DNA from: Triatoma infestans
Taxonomy: Eukaryota > Arthropoda > Insecta > Hemiptera > Reduviidae
Length of the DNA: 64,000 nt
Reading direction: 5' to 3'
Assembly: GCA_011037195.1 (NCBI GenBank)
Contig: JAAEAF010014366.1
Location: 186,001-250,000 of the forward strand
The translations under genes and the position numbers were made by a program. Below, piece after piece: positions 20,931-32,394 of this stretch. How positions within the stretch are numbered: position 1 is the first letter of the stretch; each line of letters begins with the position of its first letter. The notes under the pieces are model-generated. The model was given only the letters and a program-made list of their open reading frames with translations, was not told where the DNA came from and did no database searches.

Positions 20931-21484
20931 GTGAGAACTGTGTCGGAATATGCTCGCTAATTAAGGATTTAAGAAAAATCAAGCGGTGAGTAAATCCCTG
21001 TATTTTCTATATTTAATGTTTAACGTTTAAATTGTTTAAATGACTATGGGCATCATCTTATTAAATAATCATCACTCATTAAAGAAATTAATAATGTCTG
21101 GTTCGGTTTAAAAAAAAAAACAAATAACAAATCGTTCGGTTTGAAACTATCACAACACATTAGCTTGCTGCAATTCTTCTCACAGTCACTTGTTGTGGGT
21201 TGATTTGGCAGAGCTGAAAAACAATATTAATCCGACATCATTTTTTCCCGTGATAGTCTGCTAATTGTGTTGCCATCGACAGGGTTTTTTGGATAGCAAA
21301 AAATCAGGGTATGTAAAATTTACAATTGTTTAAATACAGCGACTAATTTATTGTGTGTGCTCTTCGTTCTAGTTCGGTCAAAATTTTTTTCTGTCGGGTT
21401 CAGTACAGATATGCTTTCCAGGCTAAAATATTTTTTCAGGATAATTAAGGCCTTTCTAATGATACACACTTAGAAATATCGATG

Positions 21485-21650
21485 ATCACACATGTGTCAG
21501 GGATGCCAATCCTCCGACACAGACCCAACCGACAGAAATTTATTCTATATATTAATGGTGAGTATCTTCTAACTTACCACTTTTATTTTTGCAGCTCCAC
21601 TTACAGCTGGTTTCATTCGGAAATCGATAAATAGTCCCAATTTTTCCATT
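21485..21650 (+). repeat. Dispersed repeat, pair with 18810-18945
   Basis: Plus-strand counterpart of 18810-18945 (AATCCTCCGACACAGACCCA, TATCTTCTAACTTACCAC, GCTGGTTTCATTCGGAAATC). A T-rich stretch ending TTTTTGCAG resembles a 3' splice site in both copies, but I see no exon. Confidence 0.55.
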
Positions 21651-21759
21651 GGTATGACCGATGGAATTGATTCCGAAATTTATGCTGCCACTTGCAGGAG
21701 ATTTCCTGTATTGTAATGATTAGATATAATGGAGTTGTTGAGGAGAGAAATTGGGTTTG

Positions 21760-22035
21760 ATTGAATAAACGATATATGAAGACACTGTTATAATGTAGAT
21801 ATAAATTTACACAAACCACACTGGACTTTATAATGACTTTGATAGAATAAAATGGTGGGAGTAGAGATATGACACGATGCGAGGTATGGTTGAATCTGAT
21901 AGATATCCTCTAGATAGATTCCCACTGGCTTATATACACACGCTCTCCCACTCTAGCCTGCTTAAGTCAGAGAGTACCAGAGAGGGTCTGTCTTCTCTCG
22001 GGCCCGTGTTCTCTCTCTTTCTATTATATAGATAT
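21760..22035 (-). mobile_element. Possible LTR remnant with TATA motif
   Basis: On the minus strand a GTGGGAGAGCGTGTGTATAT segment resembles the 'GGGAG...TATA...' promoter part of the LTRs at 30607-31173 and 47480-47880. The ends could not be defined. Confidence 0.35.
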
Positions 22036-22427
22036 TTATTTTGAATCATTTTTTCACAAATAATTAACTTTTATTAGATACTCTGGCTATTTACTAATAA
22101 ATATGTTGTTTTTTTTTTCCACAAAAAGCAATATTAATATAAAACGTTTGGTTAAATATTATCATAAATTAGATATAAAAATTCAGACGATGAACAAAGT
22201 ACTTATAATCCCTCAAAGAGAAACGATTCTCTCTGATATAAATGATATAATTAAATTGAAAGTGAACTCTCAATTTCCGGTAAATTGAAAAAATGAATGT
22301 AATAAAAAAAGGAAGAGAAAAAAAAGGAAAAGTGAGATAAATAATAATAAAAAAAAAAAAAAAAATGAATGAAGGTGGGAGAAGAGTAAAAAGAAGAGGA
22401 GAAATTGCTGCGTAAGCAGAATGAATG

Positions 22428-22432
<5 letters not shown>

Positions 22433-22458
<26 letters not shown>
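22433..22458. repeat. (GA)n microsatellite
   Basis: A pure GA dinucleotide run with a short A/G-rich flank. Confidence 0.9.
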
Positions 22459-22461
<3 letters not shown>

Positions 22462-22930
22462 TGAGTTAAAAGAAGGGATGAATTCGAAGGATATTTCCTT
22501 TTGGGAATATTATTCATGCTTTTCGTACGAATTGTCTTTGAATGCTTAATATAGCTTTGCCTGTTGTAATATACAGCGAGAGAACACCACTAGTGGGAAT
22601 ATACAGTTTGGGATGAAGGAGTTTTTAGGAATAAGGTAGGGGTGTAAAAAGTGGCGGTAACTGGTGGAAGGAAAGACAGAAGTTTCCCTTACTCACGAAC
22701 ATTTTTTTTAACAACGTTTTCTACATCATTTCATGAGAAATGTACTGAACCAGAACAACTCAGTTGCACACTTCAAGTGTTGCATATTAACCTCTTCCTA
22801 CATATTTTTGCTTTTTATCCTACTATAATCCTGACAGAAATATATGTATAATAATATGAATTCCCAAAAATTCATCTTGTATTTATAATTTTTCAAATTA
22901 AAAGGTAGAAATGGAAAAAAAAAAAAAAAA

Positions 22931-23440
22931 TCTGGTGTGAAACACTCACACAACTTTCTCTTACTCCAGTTCTCAAAATTATAATTGACAAATTTTATAG
23001 TAATGAAATTCGTCGAAAACTGAAAAAAAAACAAAAAAGAAACTGTTCAGTAAAAGCGCACTTCCGGTTTACTAATTTTCTTGAAACATGGAATTTTGGC
23101 CCTTCTATTTATTTCTAATTAATTTTGTTTGGATGATAGAATTGTATAATCTCAACTATGATAGCACTTTAGAAAAAAACATAACCCCCCTCCTCATTCA
23201 TAATTATTGCCCTTAAATGAATTTTCCCAGAAAAATGTGTCAAATAAAAGTTGTAGCTCTTTGTATGTGTAGTTGATATACCAAGTTTCAAAATAAAAAT
23301 AAAAAAATCGATGGAGCTATTTTTGAGAAAAAAATGCAAAAAAGTAAAACATCTAACTAGTAAAGTGTTACTTCCGGTTAAGGAATTTTGACAGATAAGT
23401 ACTGTCAGATACCATGGTGATACCTAAACGGAATATCAGG
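22931..23440 (+). mobile_element. H-element, 3'-truncated
   Basis: It has an intact 5' end (TCTGGTGTGAAACACTCACA after an A run), the subterminal repeat and cores down to GATACCTAAACGGAATATCA. It then passes into the unclassified repeat also found at 19545. The (CA)n tract and terminal hairpin are missing. Confidence 0.75.
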
Positions 23441-23560
23441 TTTAAATTTTGAAAAACTAATTAAAATTAAACTTCCCCCACTGTAGGCCATGTGAAGAGC
23501 CAAGAGCTTTTTGGCGCCAGCAAACCGCATTTGATTTTAGGCGTCAACAACAGATATAGA

Positions 23561-24685
23561 AGTATCATTTTTATTTGAAACATTTTTTTTTGAAAAAACA
23601 ATGATTTTTTTTTTCGTATTAATTGTGCGGAATTTGTTGCGTTCAATTTCAAATGTTATATGAAGCTCTGGGTTACAATATAATCATTTTTCTCTACCTG
23701 CCTAGTCCCTAAACTATCTCTATATTTAATGTTCAGTACAAAATTTGAGTTTAAACAAAAATTTGTCCTTTTATTACATAACTGTACTAAAAGGAATAAA
23801 AGAAAGGTACCACAAAACATGAATTCACAATTTCAAAAATTTGTCACGATCGTGTTACTTTCGTGAAAAAAAAGAAAGTAGAAACAACAAGACGGATCTG
23901 GAACAACATAATATATTATCTCAGCTAATTAATTAGAGGTGTTAAAAAAAACTTGATAGAAGAGTGTCAATGGAGTATAATAGAAATGTAAAATCAATAA
24001 TTAAAATGTTAAGCAATTTGTTGAAAACTAAAAATATCTGTTTCCTAATTAATATTAATTATTACTATTCGTAAAAGTGGAGTGGGATGGGTTGTGGGTG
24101 GAGTAGTTTTGAAAAGTTGGTGAACAATAACTATAATAATGGAAACAGGTAACCTTTTGTATATAATAATATTAGAATTGAAACTAGTGAAACTCATGTC
24201 ACACATACATATTGAACTGGATGAGTTTGTGAAACATGCTAACTCATTATCATTGTGGTTAACAATGCCAAACTGTACGTCTGTTTGCATATATATATAA
24301 TACGTTGAATGAGTATGTGTTTGTAAAATGATAGACACAGGTATAAAACATTCAATATTACTAAGTTAAAGCCCCCCTCCCCCTACCCCACACTCTTACT
24401 CATCCACTTCTTCCTCTACCCTTACAATGTATATAGAATTGTTATCTACTAATATAGTTAGAGGGGAAATAGAACAACACCTTCAACGTCTGACAACTTC
24501 ATATACACAGTTACACACTCATCTGTAATTCCGGATAAGTTAATTATATACAACTAGAGGGACTCGTCTAAATATCACTATAACCATATAGAAGTGTTAT
24601 TCTGCTTAGCAGTATTTATTCTAGAATTCTCATTTAACCTACACACACATACATTAACAAATTATATTTATCCTCAGAAATAATT
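23561..24685. other. Unassigned A+T-rich sequence
   Basis: No recognised gene or repeat. Short (TA)n tracts are present. Confidence 0.5.
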
Positions 24686-24800
24686 TTTTTTTTTTTTTTT
24701 TTTTTTTTAATTTTTATTGTTATTTACAACAGCATAAATGCCATAAGTAAACGAATGTGAATAATTATAAAACAAAAGAGAGACTTGAAAGTATTTATTA
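24686..24800 (-). repeat. Poly(A)-tailed retroposon fragment
   Basis: The plus strand starts with about 23 T, then TTTACAACAGCATAAATGCC and ATAAGTAAACG. The complement matches 33720-33836, which ends in about 23 A. A shared body with an A tail at the same end in both copies indicates retroposition. Family unknown. Confidence 0.6.
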
Positions 24801-25329
24801 GTATGAATGTATTTATTAGTTTGTACGTTTTATTGGAGCAAATGATAGTATGAGTGAGTGTAAATAGTGTATATATATATATGTTTTAGATTTCTGGTTA
24901 TTTTTCAAGGGGTGCAGGAATATTTTTTATAAAAATACTTCTCCTAGATGCAAATAGCCATCAAACAGGGAAGATGATATAAAAAGAATGAGTTGAGTCC
25001 AGTAGATATTGATTTTAATTTCCTTATACTACATATTTTAATCTATGAAAATACATATGTATGTATATACAAATAATATGTGAATAATTATTACATGAGA
25101 TTATTTTAAGAGCCAATCCTCAGAAGAGCATTTAACCTGCTGTGTATTGTTTTTACAAAGGATTGCACTATTTAGGTATCCGTATTTCCCCTCGTCAACT
25201 GGTTGGACGGTGTAAGAACAGATGTGCGGATCCAATGTTTGATATCCTTAGGCTTCACCATGCCTTGCTAGTCAAAGTATTGTATTAGATGCCATAAAGG
25301 GTAAACCAGTAGAACATGTGCCATCATGA

Positions 25330-25590
25330 CTGAGCAGTAAACGGATCATACGGGTACCATTGGTGGCCCTTCTCCAGGAGATCTTTAAGGTAGAAGAGAG
25401 GTAAACGTTGAGAACGTTGAAACTGAAATGAAGAGAGAGTAATTTTTTTAAAATTTAAAAAACTGTTAAAAAATTTTAAAAAATTACTCTCTCTTCATTT
25501 CAGTCTCAACGTTCTCAACGTTTACTCCTCTCCTACCCTAAAAAAAACTCCAGAAGAAGGGTACCAATGGTACCCGAAACATAGAGCAAC
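25330..25590. mobile_element. Fold-back element with hammerhead-like arms
   Basis: Arms of about 115 bp are inverted around 25450-25475 (GTAAACGTTGAGAACGTTGA...AGAGAGAGTAATTTTTT and its complement). Each arm carries a GGGTACCATTGGT-type hairpin. On the plus strand at 25551-25580 the order is CAGAAGA, A, GGGTACC-AATG-GGTACCC-like stem (overlapping), GAAAC. That is a hammerhead-like core with CTGAAGA changed to CAGAAGA. The design matches the elements at 11204 and 28364, but no clear target duplication was found. Confidence 0.5.
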
Positions 25591-27384
25591 AAAGAATTCA
25601 TTTTCTTTAAAAACTTCACTGGCCATTGCCGTACAAACATCTCATTGTAATTTTAAGGTCTGACGATTTGAATACCATAAGTAATAAGGTGAAGTTTTTG
25701 TAGAACTCAAGCTAGGGTTTGTTACTTAACGTCCTTATATTTGTTTTGTTTTTAATTATGTGCTTGTACAAAGAATATATATACAATACACAAAATAAAA
25801 ATACAATCAAACTAAAGGTTATTCTCCATGCATAGATTATTTTTTCATCAGCATAGGTTTATTATTTCGGTTCCTTCTCATTACCAACAGATAGCAACAC
25901 CTTGTTCTTTATTTTGATTACCCGTACCACAAACAGATAGCACTACTTCCCTTTAGCTGGGAATTTTACTATGGTGCCTTATACCGGTACAGTCAGTCGT
26001 TTCTCAATGTAGAGTCTGAGGTATCATACTATGTGCAGCGGCAATTTCAATTTAAACCTAACTGATAGACCGCCAAAACCTTTTTAAAATGAATATTTTC
26101 TTGTAATAATATTTCAAATAATGTAATACCTACGTTTTTATGTGTGCAGAAAGCGTTTCAAGTTTAAAGACAATCATTGCGGCCATTTTTTAACAAAAAC
26201 TCTAAAAAATTCAAAAATCTGTTCTGCAAAGTAGTACTTCCGGTTAACTGATTTTCTTCAAATTTGGAATTCTATGAAAAACTCCTAATGTATATTAATA
26301 TTATTTTGGGGGCGGGAGTTGTTCGCGTCCTAGATTATTCTCACGTAGTCTATTGTATTGTATTATACAGGTGGTACAAGTAAAAGCTGGCGGAGAAAGT
26401 AAAAACTGTTAGCCATTAAAGAGCTAAAAAAAAAAAAAAAAACCTTAAAAATAAATGAGACTTGTCACTGACTCATCAAGTAGTCCGCACAACAAGCGTT
26501 AAAGTTCAGCATAATGTAATAGACGGTAATTGTTAGTCAGCTCAACCCCCGTGTGCACGTTACTCTGCCCCCCCCCCCACGTATACGCCGAAGATGGTGG
26601 TACAATGCTATTGTTGGATAAGACCGGAAAAAGGAAACGTAGGGAAATGTGAAAAAAGGGAGGAGGTAAGCTGAGGCCCTATTGCTCGTTATTCAGTCTG
26701 GCCTTGTAATTTGACTGTGACTCCTTCATTCCCCTCACCTCTTTCAGTCAATGGATGGTGAGTAGCATAAGAGAGAAGTGAGTAGGGTTTAGTTTAGGGG
26801 TAGAGTAGCCGGGGGGGGGGTAGTCTCCGTGATAAGAACCAATGAAGGAAATTGGTGACGGGGAAAAAAAGAACTTTCAATGTGTACCAAGTCTTTATAC
26901 AAGAAACGCATCCACCGGGAAATTAAACTATTACGAATGTTGTATTGGGAAGTTATATTGATTTTATTCCCATTTCCGGGGGTGGTAGCACTGCAATTCA
27001 TTCTATAAAAAAAAAAAAAGTCTTGTAAAGGCTCTATCATGTTATCACCTGTTTATCTTGTTACAGACAGATGTTTTATCCCCTTAATGAATAACGCTTC
27101 AACAGAACAGATTTGGAGAAGTATTAACTGTCACAAATTTCTGGCAGAGTATTTTCTAACTTATATATTTTAATTTAAATCTAAACTTAATTAAATCTTT
27201 TATCTTCTTAAGGTAATCAGTAGAAGTGAGAAATCCAAGAGAGAAATTTAAATCTAGCTCTTGGTGCATTTTTTTTTTTAATTCTTAGACTCAGTGGAAG
27301 TATTGTGATCGGACCAACTTTTCGAAAATGAGTTTTAACCAGAAGTATTTGTTTTGAGGATAAAAATATGTTTTTCGTTTTCAA
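25591..27384. other. Mostly unassigned, with an old H-element piece
   Basis: About 26130-26290 keeps H-element landmarks (GTACTTCCGGTTAACTGATT). There is a run of 9 C at about 26570 and a run of 9 G at about 26811. No gene was recognised. Confidence 0.45.
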
Positions 27385-27843
27385 GGGTTAGATTAGATTA
27401 GGTTAGATAAAGATAAAGGGGAGGCGAGCCTCGTTTCACCGCGGCCCATAATAAGAGGTCTACTGTGGATCCCACATTCAGGACGTAAGACGACGGACAA
27501 GAAGATTGTGATGAGAGAAATAGGACATATGGAATTTATTATATCGTGCAGCACATCCTTCAGCTTTGCTCTTTTATTTAATCAAGCCTAGCAAAGCAGA
27601 AAGCGGTTCAATCATGAAGCTCATGGATTCGGGATTGCTTGTTACACTAGTTGAAGAAATCTTGTCCTCTTCAGGCTGTCACAATCACAGCAACCTTGCA
27701 GAATCAGTATTGCGTGTTGTCTGCAAGTAGCAGTTGATGCACGTGTTTATTCAGCCTGCAATATCTCGTCAATAGACCCACTATTAACCATATATCCCTT
27801 CGGCTATGGTTCAGTAGGTCCCGGGTGAATTTAGGCAAATTAT
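27385..27843. other. Unclassified repeat-like sequence
   Basis: The stretch GACGGACAAGAAGATTGTGA near 27492 recurs in inverse form near 33586, so part of it is dispersed. The remainder, including GCTATGGTTCAGTAGGTCCC, looks like transposon debris but was not identified. Confidence 0.4.
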
Positions 27844-27856
27844 AAAGAATTTAGCT

Positions 27857-28347
27857 GATTTTTTTTTAAAGGCTGTTTATTTTTTATGTATTCTTCTTAG
27901 GGATGATTAAAAATGGACCATTATTACGTGTTAGGTGACTCATATATAATCAGAAATATATAATAAAAAATAACATCAAAAAATTTACAAAATAGGAAAC
28001 CTCGTGGTCACAAAGAAACAAAAATCTTAATTAAGGCTGAATAAATAAAAAATTGTTAAAACATTGACTCATTTATAAAGAAATAAAATGGACGTATAAC
28101 ATATATAATGTTAAAAAAGTTAAAATATTCAAAAAATTTAAAAAATATCATTACTTAACGAAGCCTTAACAATGAAAGTTAATGAAAAGCCAAATATACA
28201 TCTGGATATGTAATATAAAATTAAAATATCCCTCTGAAGATAACACGTTAAGTGTTGAAACTTTGGGGAAAACATAATTGAAACAATATAAAGAAATAAA
28301 TATAATATTTTTGGCTGTATAATGGTCCATTTTTAATCATCCCAAAA
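27857..28347. mobile_element. Penelope-like fold-back element with 13-bp target duplication
   Basis: AAAGAATTTAGCT lies on both sides (27844-27856 and 28348-28360). Inverted ends of about 25 bp (GGGATGATTAAAAATGGACC from 27900, and its complement ending at 28343) enclose the body. A one-sided extension of about 43 nt precedes the left repeat. A hammerhead-like motif lies at 28229-28268 near the right end. The extension, the long duplication and the ribozyme together point to a non-autonomous Penelope-like element. Confidence 0.65.
28229..28268 (+). ncRNA. Hammerhead-like motif, third type
   Basis: The core CTGAAGA (28234-28240) is followed by stem II AACAC-GTTAA-GTGTT, GAAA (28257-28260), then CTTTGGGG. 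Upstream CCC can pair with GGG as stem I. The cleavage triplet is not a clean NUH match, so activity is uncertain. Confidence 0.55.
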
Positions 28348-28363
28348 AAAGAATTTAGCTTGC

Positions 28364-28705
28364 ATCTGGTATTTTATCCGTCGTAGCATGCATATTATTT
28401 TCATCCTTCGTCAAAGCAAATTCACCAAGTTTGTGTAGAGAGTTCATTTCAACGTAATGTCTCCGCCACCATTACTGGATTGAGGGATTTAATGAAATTT
28501 GTAATATAATGTTTTGCTTTTGATGGATTCAATTTAAAGAAGTGATGGAGACATTACGTTGAAATGAACTCTTTACACGACCTTGATGAATTTGCTCTCA
28601 CGATGGATGAATATCCGAAACCGGTCAGCAACAAAATAAATATGCATGCTACGACGGATAAAATACCAGATGTTATCCAGCATTGCGGATCCATCCACAT
28701 ATTCT
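28364..28705. mobile_element. Penelope-like fold-back element with 11-bp target duplication
   Basis: ATTTAGCTTGC flanks both sides (28353-28363 and 28706-28716). The arms are inverted: ATCTGGTATTTTATCCGTCG on the left and its complement on the right, running inwards past GGAGACATTACGTTGAAATG. After the right arm there is a 34-nt extension (to 28705). The right arm keeps a hammerhead-like core, while the left arm has a deletion across GAAACCGGTC. It sits directly next to the element ending at 28347, and their duplications overlap. Confidence 0.75.
28596..28628 (+). ncRNA. Hammerhead-like motif, family 2, mutated core
   Basis: CTCACGA stands where CTGACGA is found at 11076, followed by GGAT-GAAT-ATCC, GAAA, CCGGTC. 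The G-to-C change in the core should block cleavage. Confidence 0.55.
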
Positions 28706-28716
28706 ATTTAGCTTGC

Positions 28717-29359
28717 CTTTGTCCCTGGTGTTCTCTCTCACCATTGCAGACGCTGTTCTTTTTTCCAACTTTTGATAGAAGTTTGAATCAAGCTCCTGGA
28801 CAACCCAACACTACTATTGTTGCTCCTGGCAACAATAGTGAATTTGTTGTTTGTGGACAAATAGATGTAAAACTCAATATCAAAATTTTTAGTCGATCAC
28901 AATCCTTCCAATTACCACCAGGAGTAAGAGAAACTAATAAAAAAGCAAACAAGATCAGCTAGAAAAACTACTTATATACTTTAATATTATGAACTAATAT
29001 TGGCACCAGTGCAACTAATGCAATTGTTATTTTTAAAGTCGTAACATATTTTATGAGAAAAATAACTGAGGGATTTAATGAAATTTCTAATATAATGTTT
29101 TGCTTTTGATGGATTCAGTTTTAAAAACTTAGGGGAACCTCACATATATTGCTGTACAATAAATTTTGTTAGGAATAATCGTATTCCCCCCTTGGGTGAC
29201 ATTCTTTGTGCATTCTTTTTTTTGGAGGGCAATTTATTGTTTGATACTATATCTGATTATTTAAAAATTACAGACTTGATCCATAAAATACTTTAAACAA
29301 CTTTATATTTACTGGTTAAAATTGTTTAAAAAATATTTGTCAAATTTATACTTCATGAA
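28717..29359. other. Unassigned sequence
   Basis: A 132-codon open frame starts at 28564 and ends here at 28962. Its first third is the Penelope-like repeat, and the rest shows no domain. I do not call a gene. Confidence 0.45.
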
Positions 29360-29397
29360 CTGGAGTAAGAGAAAGTTGTTTGAGTGTTCCACACTAG
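29360..29397 (-). mobile_element. H-element 5' terminus only
   Basis: GGAGTAAGAGAAAGTTGTTT then GAGTGTTCCACACTAGA, that is, the subterminal repeat plus 5' hairpin with small changes and no core. Confidence 0.6.
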
Positions 29398-30606
29398 AAT
29401 TTATGTTTCTGTTTTGAGCATAATAACACAAGTATATATAAATATTTTGTAAAATATGCTCATCTATCCAATAAGGAATAGTTTAATAATTTTGTGTGTG
29501 AGTGTGGTGTGTGTGTGTGTATGTATGTGTGTATATATATATACAATACAAGATCGATAAATTCTTGATGTATTACTGTAATGTGAGAATATAAGAACAT
29601 CGGACTTCTCTACCCTTACCAAATAAACATGACATATGGTCGGCCAAAGGGAGGGTGAATCGTCTTTCCTGGTATATGAGAGGGTTTGTATATCCAGAAA
29701 GCCTTTTTTTTCTGAACCACATCCATACATCTCCCATCGTTTTATATATATAAAACTCTACACCCTTCGTTAACGCCCTAGGTCTTCGGGATCACCTGAG
29801 ATGGAACTACTAAGGGAAAGAAAATAATAAGAGGACTGGGGAAACACGGAAAGAGAAGTAGAGGATAACGCGTAAAGGGGAATTTTTTTTTTTTTTTGCC
29901 GTTCCAGTACACTTCACTTCCCCCACCACATATGACCCTAAGGGTGTTTCAGCTCTTCTACTTTCACGTCATCACTATATGTTTTTGCTTCTTATTTTTT
30001 TTTTTTTGTTTGTTTCCTCTACGGAAATAACTTGAGTGACGGTGACGAGCTAACTATAAGAACAAAATACACTACATTCCTTTTAAAAGGTAAAGATACA
30101 AGCCCCCTGTATATAAGGTAAGGATTACCTTTAGGGCAATTAACTGTAAAAGACGGCTTGCCAAGCCTTCTCTACTACTGTTCTAATTAGGATGGCTGGA
30201 TGATTAATTGAAATAAATAGTAGGCCCACTCTTCTAATTAAGGGGGAAATAAAGTAGGGGATACGATTAAGAAGGCAGTCAGTGCAACATCTACCCAGCC
30301 GCCAGCTTCTATTTCTTCTTAGTATAGCCACGTAAATAAGGATTAAAACAGAAAAACGACTAGAAGTTACATGCCTTTGATCGATTACCTTACTGAAAAT
30401 TAATTGCACCATTAATTTTGCCAAGTCTTAAAACGGGGAATATAGAAAGTATAATAAATTTGCTATAGTTAATAAATATTCCTAAAATTACAGAAATATT
30501 CAAGGTAAAACAAATTAAATAGGTTATTAATTGTACAAATCATATTGTATTTTAATTTATTATCTTTTGATTAAGTAAATGGAAGTAAGGGTTTAAAGTA
30601 TGCTAC
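29398..30606. other. Unassigned sequence
   Basis: (TG)n/(TA)n tracts occur near 29492-29545 and T runs near 29882 and 29996. No gene was recognised. Confidence 0.5.
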
Positions 30607-31173
30607 TGTAACAGCAACCAAAGAGAGTAAAGAGAAGAGAAATGAACCCAAGCACTCTCTCGGACTGGAGTGGGAGAAACTGTACAAAATACAAGGACAG
30701 TTCGATGCAGTTCAATATAGTTCACTATAGTTCATCATCTCGCCAGTCACTTCGTGTCATTTTCATACCACTCCCCACTTAACCATTCTCTATTGTAAAG
30801 TCCAGGCAGACTTTATATTGGTGGCACCAATATAATGGCTGTGTTAGGTGGAGAGAATTTAGGTCTGATTGGTGATATAAGAAGACTGGGTTAACACTGG
30901 TTAACTATGTATAATAATAATGAGACACAGTCTGCCTGGACTTTACAATAGAGAATGATTAAATGGAGAGTGTATGAAAATGACACAAAGTGACTGGCGA
31001 GATGATGAATTATACTGAACTATATATTGAACTGTATCGTACTGTCCTTAACTGTGTTGAACTGTATATCTGTGGACTGTCCGTCGCTGTATTTATACAG
31101 TTTCTCCCACTCCAGTTCGAGAGAGTGCTTGGTTTAGTTTCTCTACTCTTTACTCTCTTTGCTTGCTGTTACA
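30607..31173. mobile_element. LTR pair in inverted orientation (567-bp palindrome)
   Basis: It begins TGTAACAGCAACC and ends TTGCTGTTACA. The left half carries the LTR features CTCGGACTGGAGTGGGAGAA and CAGTTCACTATAGTTCATCA on the plus strand, and the right half carries the same features on the minus strand. The centre is itself a palindrome, TATATTGGTGGCACC-AATATA. The left half lacks the TATAAATACAGCGACGG stretch that the right half and the 39.7-kb copy retain. No target duplication is evident. Confidence 0.65.
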
Positions 31174-31186
31174 TCAGAGAAAGAGA

Positions 31187-31430
31187 ATAGTTAAGGACAG
31201 TTCGATACAGTTCAATATAGCTCACTATAGTTCATCATCTCGCCAGTCACTTCGTGTCATTTTCATACCACTCAACACTTAACTATTCTGTATTGTAAAG
31301 TCCAGGCAGACTGTGTCTCATTATTATTATACATAGTTAACCAGTGTTAACCCAGTCTTCTTATATCATCAACCAGACCTAAATTCTCTCCGCCTAACAC
31401 ATCTACTATACTACTATTACAAAATATTAG
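31187..31430 (+). mobile_element. Partial LTR, same family
   Basis: It runs from GACAGTTCGATACAGTTCAA through CCAGGCAGACTGTGTCTC and TAACCAGTGTTAACCCAGTC to the ACACATC end. The first part of the LTR is absent. It matches 39840-40072. Confidence 0.7.
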
Positions 31431-32394
31431 TGACGACAAATAGGCCAAACTTTGGATTTATATTATGCAAAAGAAATAAGATATATAGGAAATCATATTT
31501 TCTAAAATCCGTTCAAGATATCTGAACGGCAATGGAAAAAATCGGTTGCGAATTATTCATACGACTTTCTCTCACACTAATTAATACAATTTAAAAAAAT
31601 TTTTTTTTTTTTTAATTGTAACGTAAGTATGTTTAGTCGGGCTGGTCATAAACTGGGGATTTTACTTGTATACTTGAGCGGCTTTATGTGGAGCGCTCCA
31701 ACATATCAAAACCAACAAAGCTTGTGCAACTGACAGACCTCCAATACCCACCCCTCTAAAATAATTTCTTTCAGAAAAATGTTTCAAATAAAAGTGATAC
31801 GTTTTTATCAATGCAGTAAGCATTCCAAGTTTCAAAGAAAAATTGTTATAACCGTTTTCGAGAAAATACTAACAAAAAAAAAATTACAAAACCTGTTCTG
31901 TAAAAAAATCGCACATCCGGTATGTAATAGGATCCAAAGATAGGGATCCTGAGCAGAATGGGAGAAACTGTTTAAATACAGCTGTGTCAGTCATAAGAAA
32001 GAGTCTACCGTCAGTCTTGCAGCAGAGTTCATACAACAGTCACAACGCGTCATCAACCTTACTCTCATTACCATTTTATATATTTTAGTGTAATGTCCAG
32101 GGCAGTTTGTGCTACTTTTCGATTATAATTTTATTCACCGATACTTCTAGTTTATTTATCTAACTAACCCAATTTCTCTCCTTCTGAAACCCATTATAGG
32201 TTAAACCGATTTTCTTCAAATCTGGCATTCAAAAATACAAAGTTTAAAGAAGTTCGTTGGAGCTGTTTCCGAGAATATTTTACGAAAAAAAAAACCAAAA
32301 AGAATCGGTAAAATTCCTCTTCCGGTAGATGGATACAATGAAGGTTCCTATAATTCTTTGTTTTTGAGACATTCTGTTAAAACATACAAACATA
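31431..32394. other. Old H-element pieces and a possible LTR remnant
   Basis: H-element landmarks occur at about 31735-31935 and 32195-32400 (TTTCAAATAAAAGTG, CCGTTTTCGAGAAAAT). Between them, about 31955-32120 has GGGAGAAACTGTTTAAATAC and GTAATGTCCAGGGCAG. This resembles the promoter and 3' part of the LTR family at 30607, strongly diverged. Confidence 0.45.

Larger units (their letters stand above)
20147..20960 (+). mobile_element. Dong/R4-like LINE, 5'-truncated, between (TAA)n tracts
   Basis: Coding sequence starting at 20227 is preceded by (AAT)n at about 20128-20148 and by a 70-bp duplication that repeats GATCCGGAAGTGAAG. Downstream are (TAC)n at 20848-20886 and (TAA)n at 20887-20930. 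Dong elements of the R4 clade are known to insert in TAA repeats, and the placement fits. The copy lacks the whole reverse transcriptase. Confidence 0.65.

Noticed and set aside
28564..28962. 132-codon open frame as a possible small gene
   Set aside because: The first part is the hammerhead repeat arm, and the rest has no domain or second copy.
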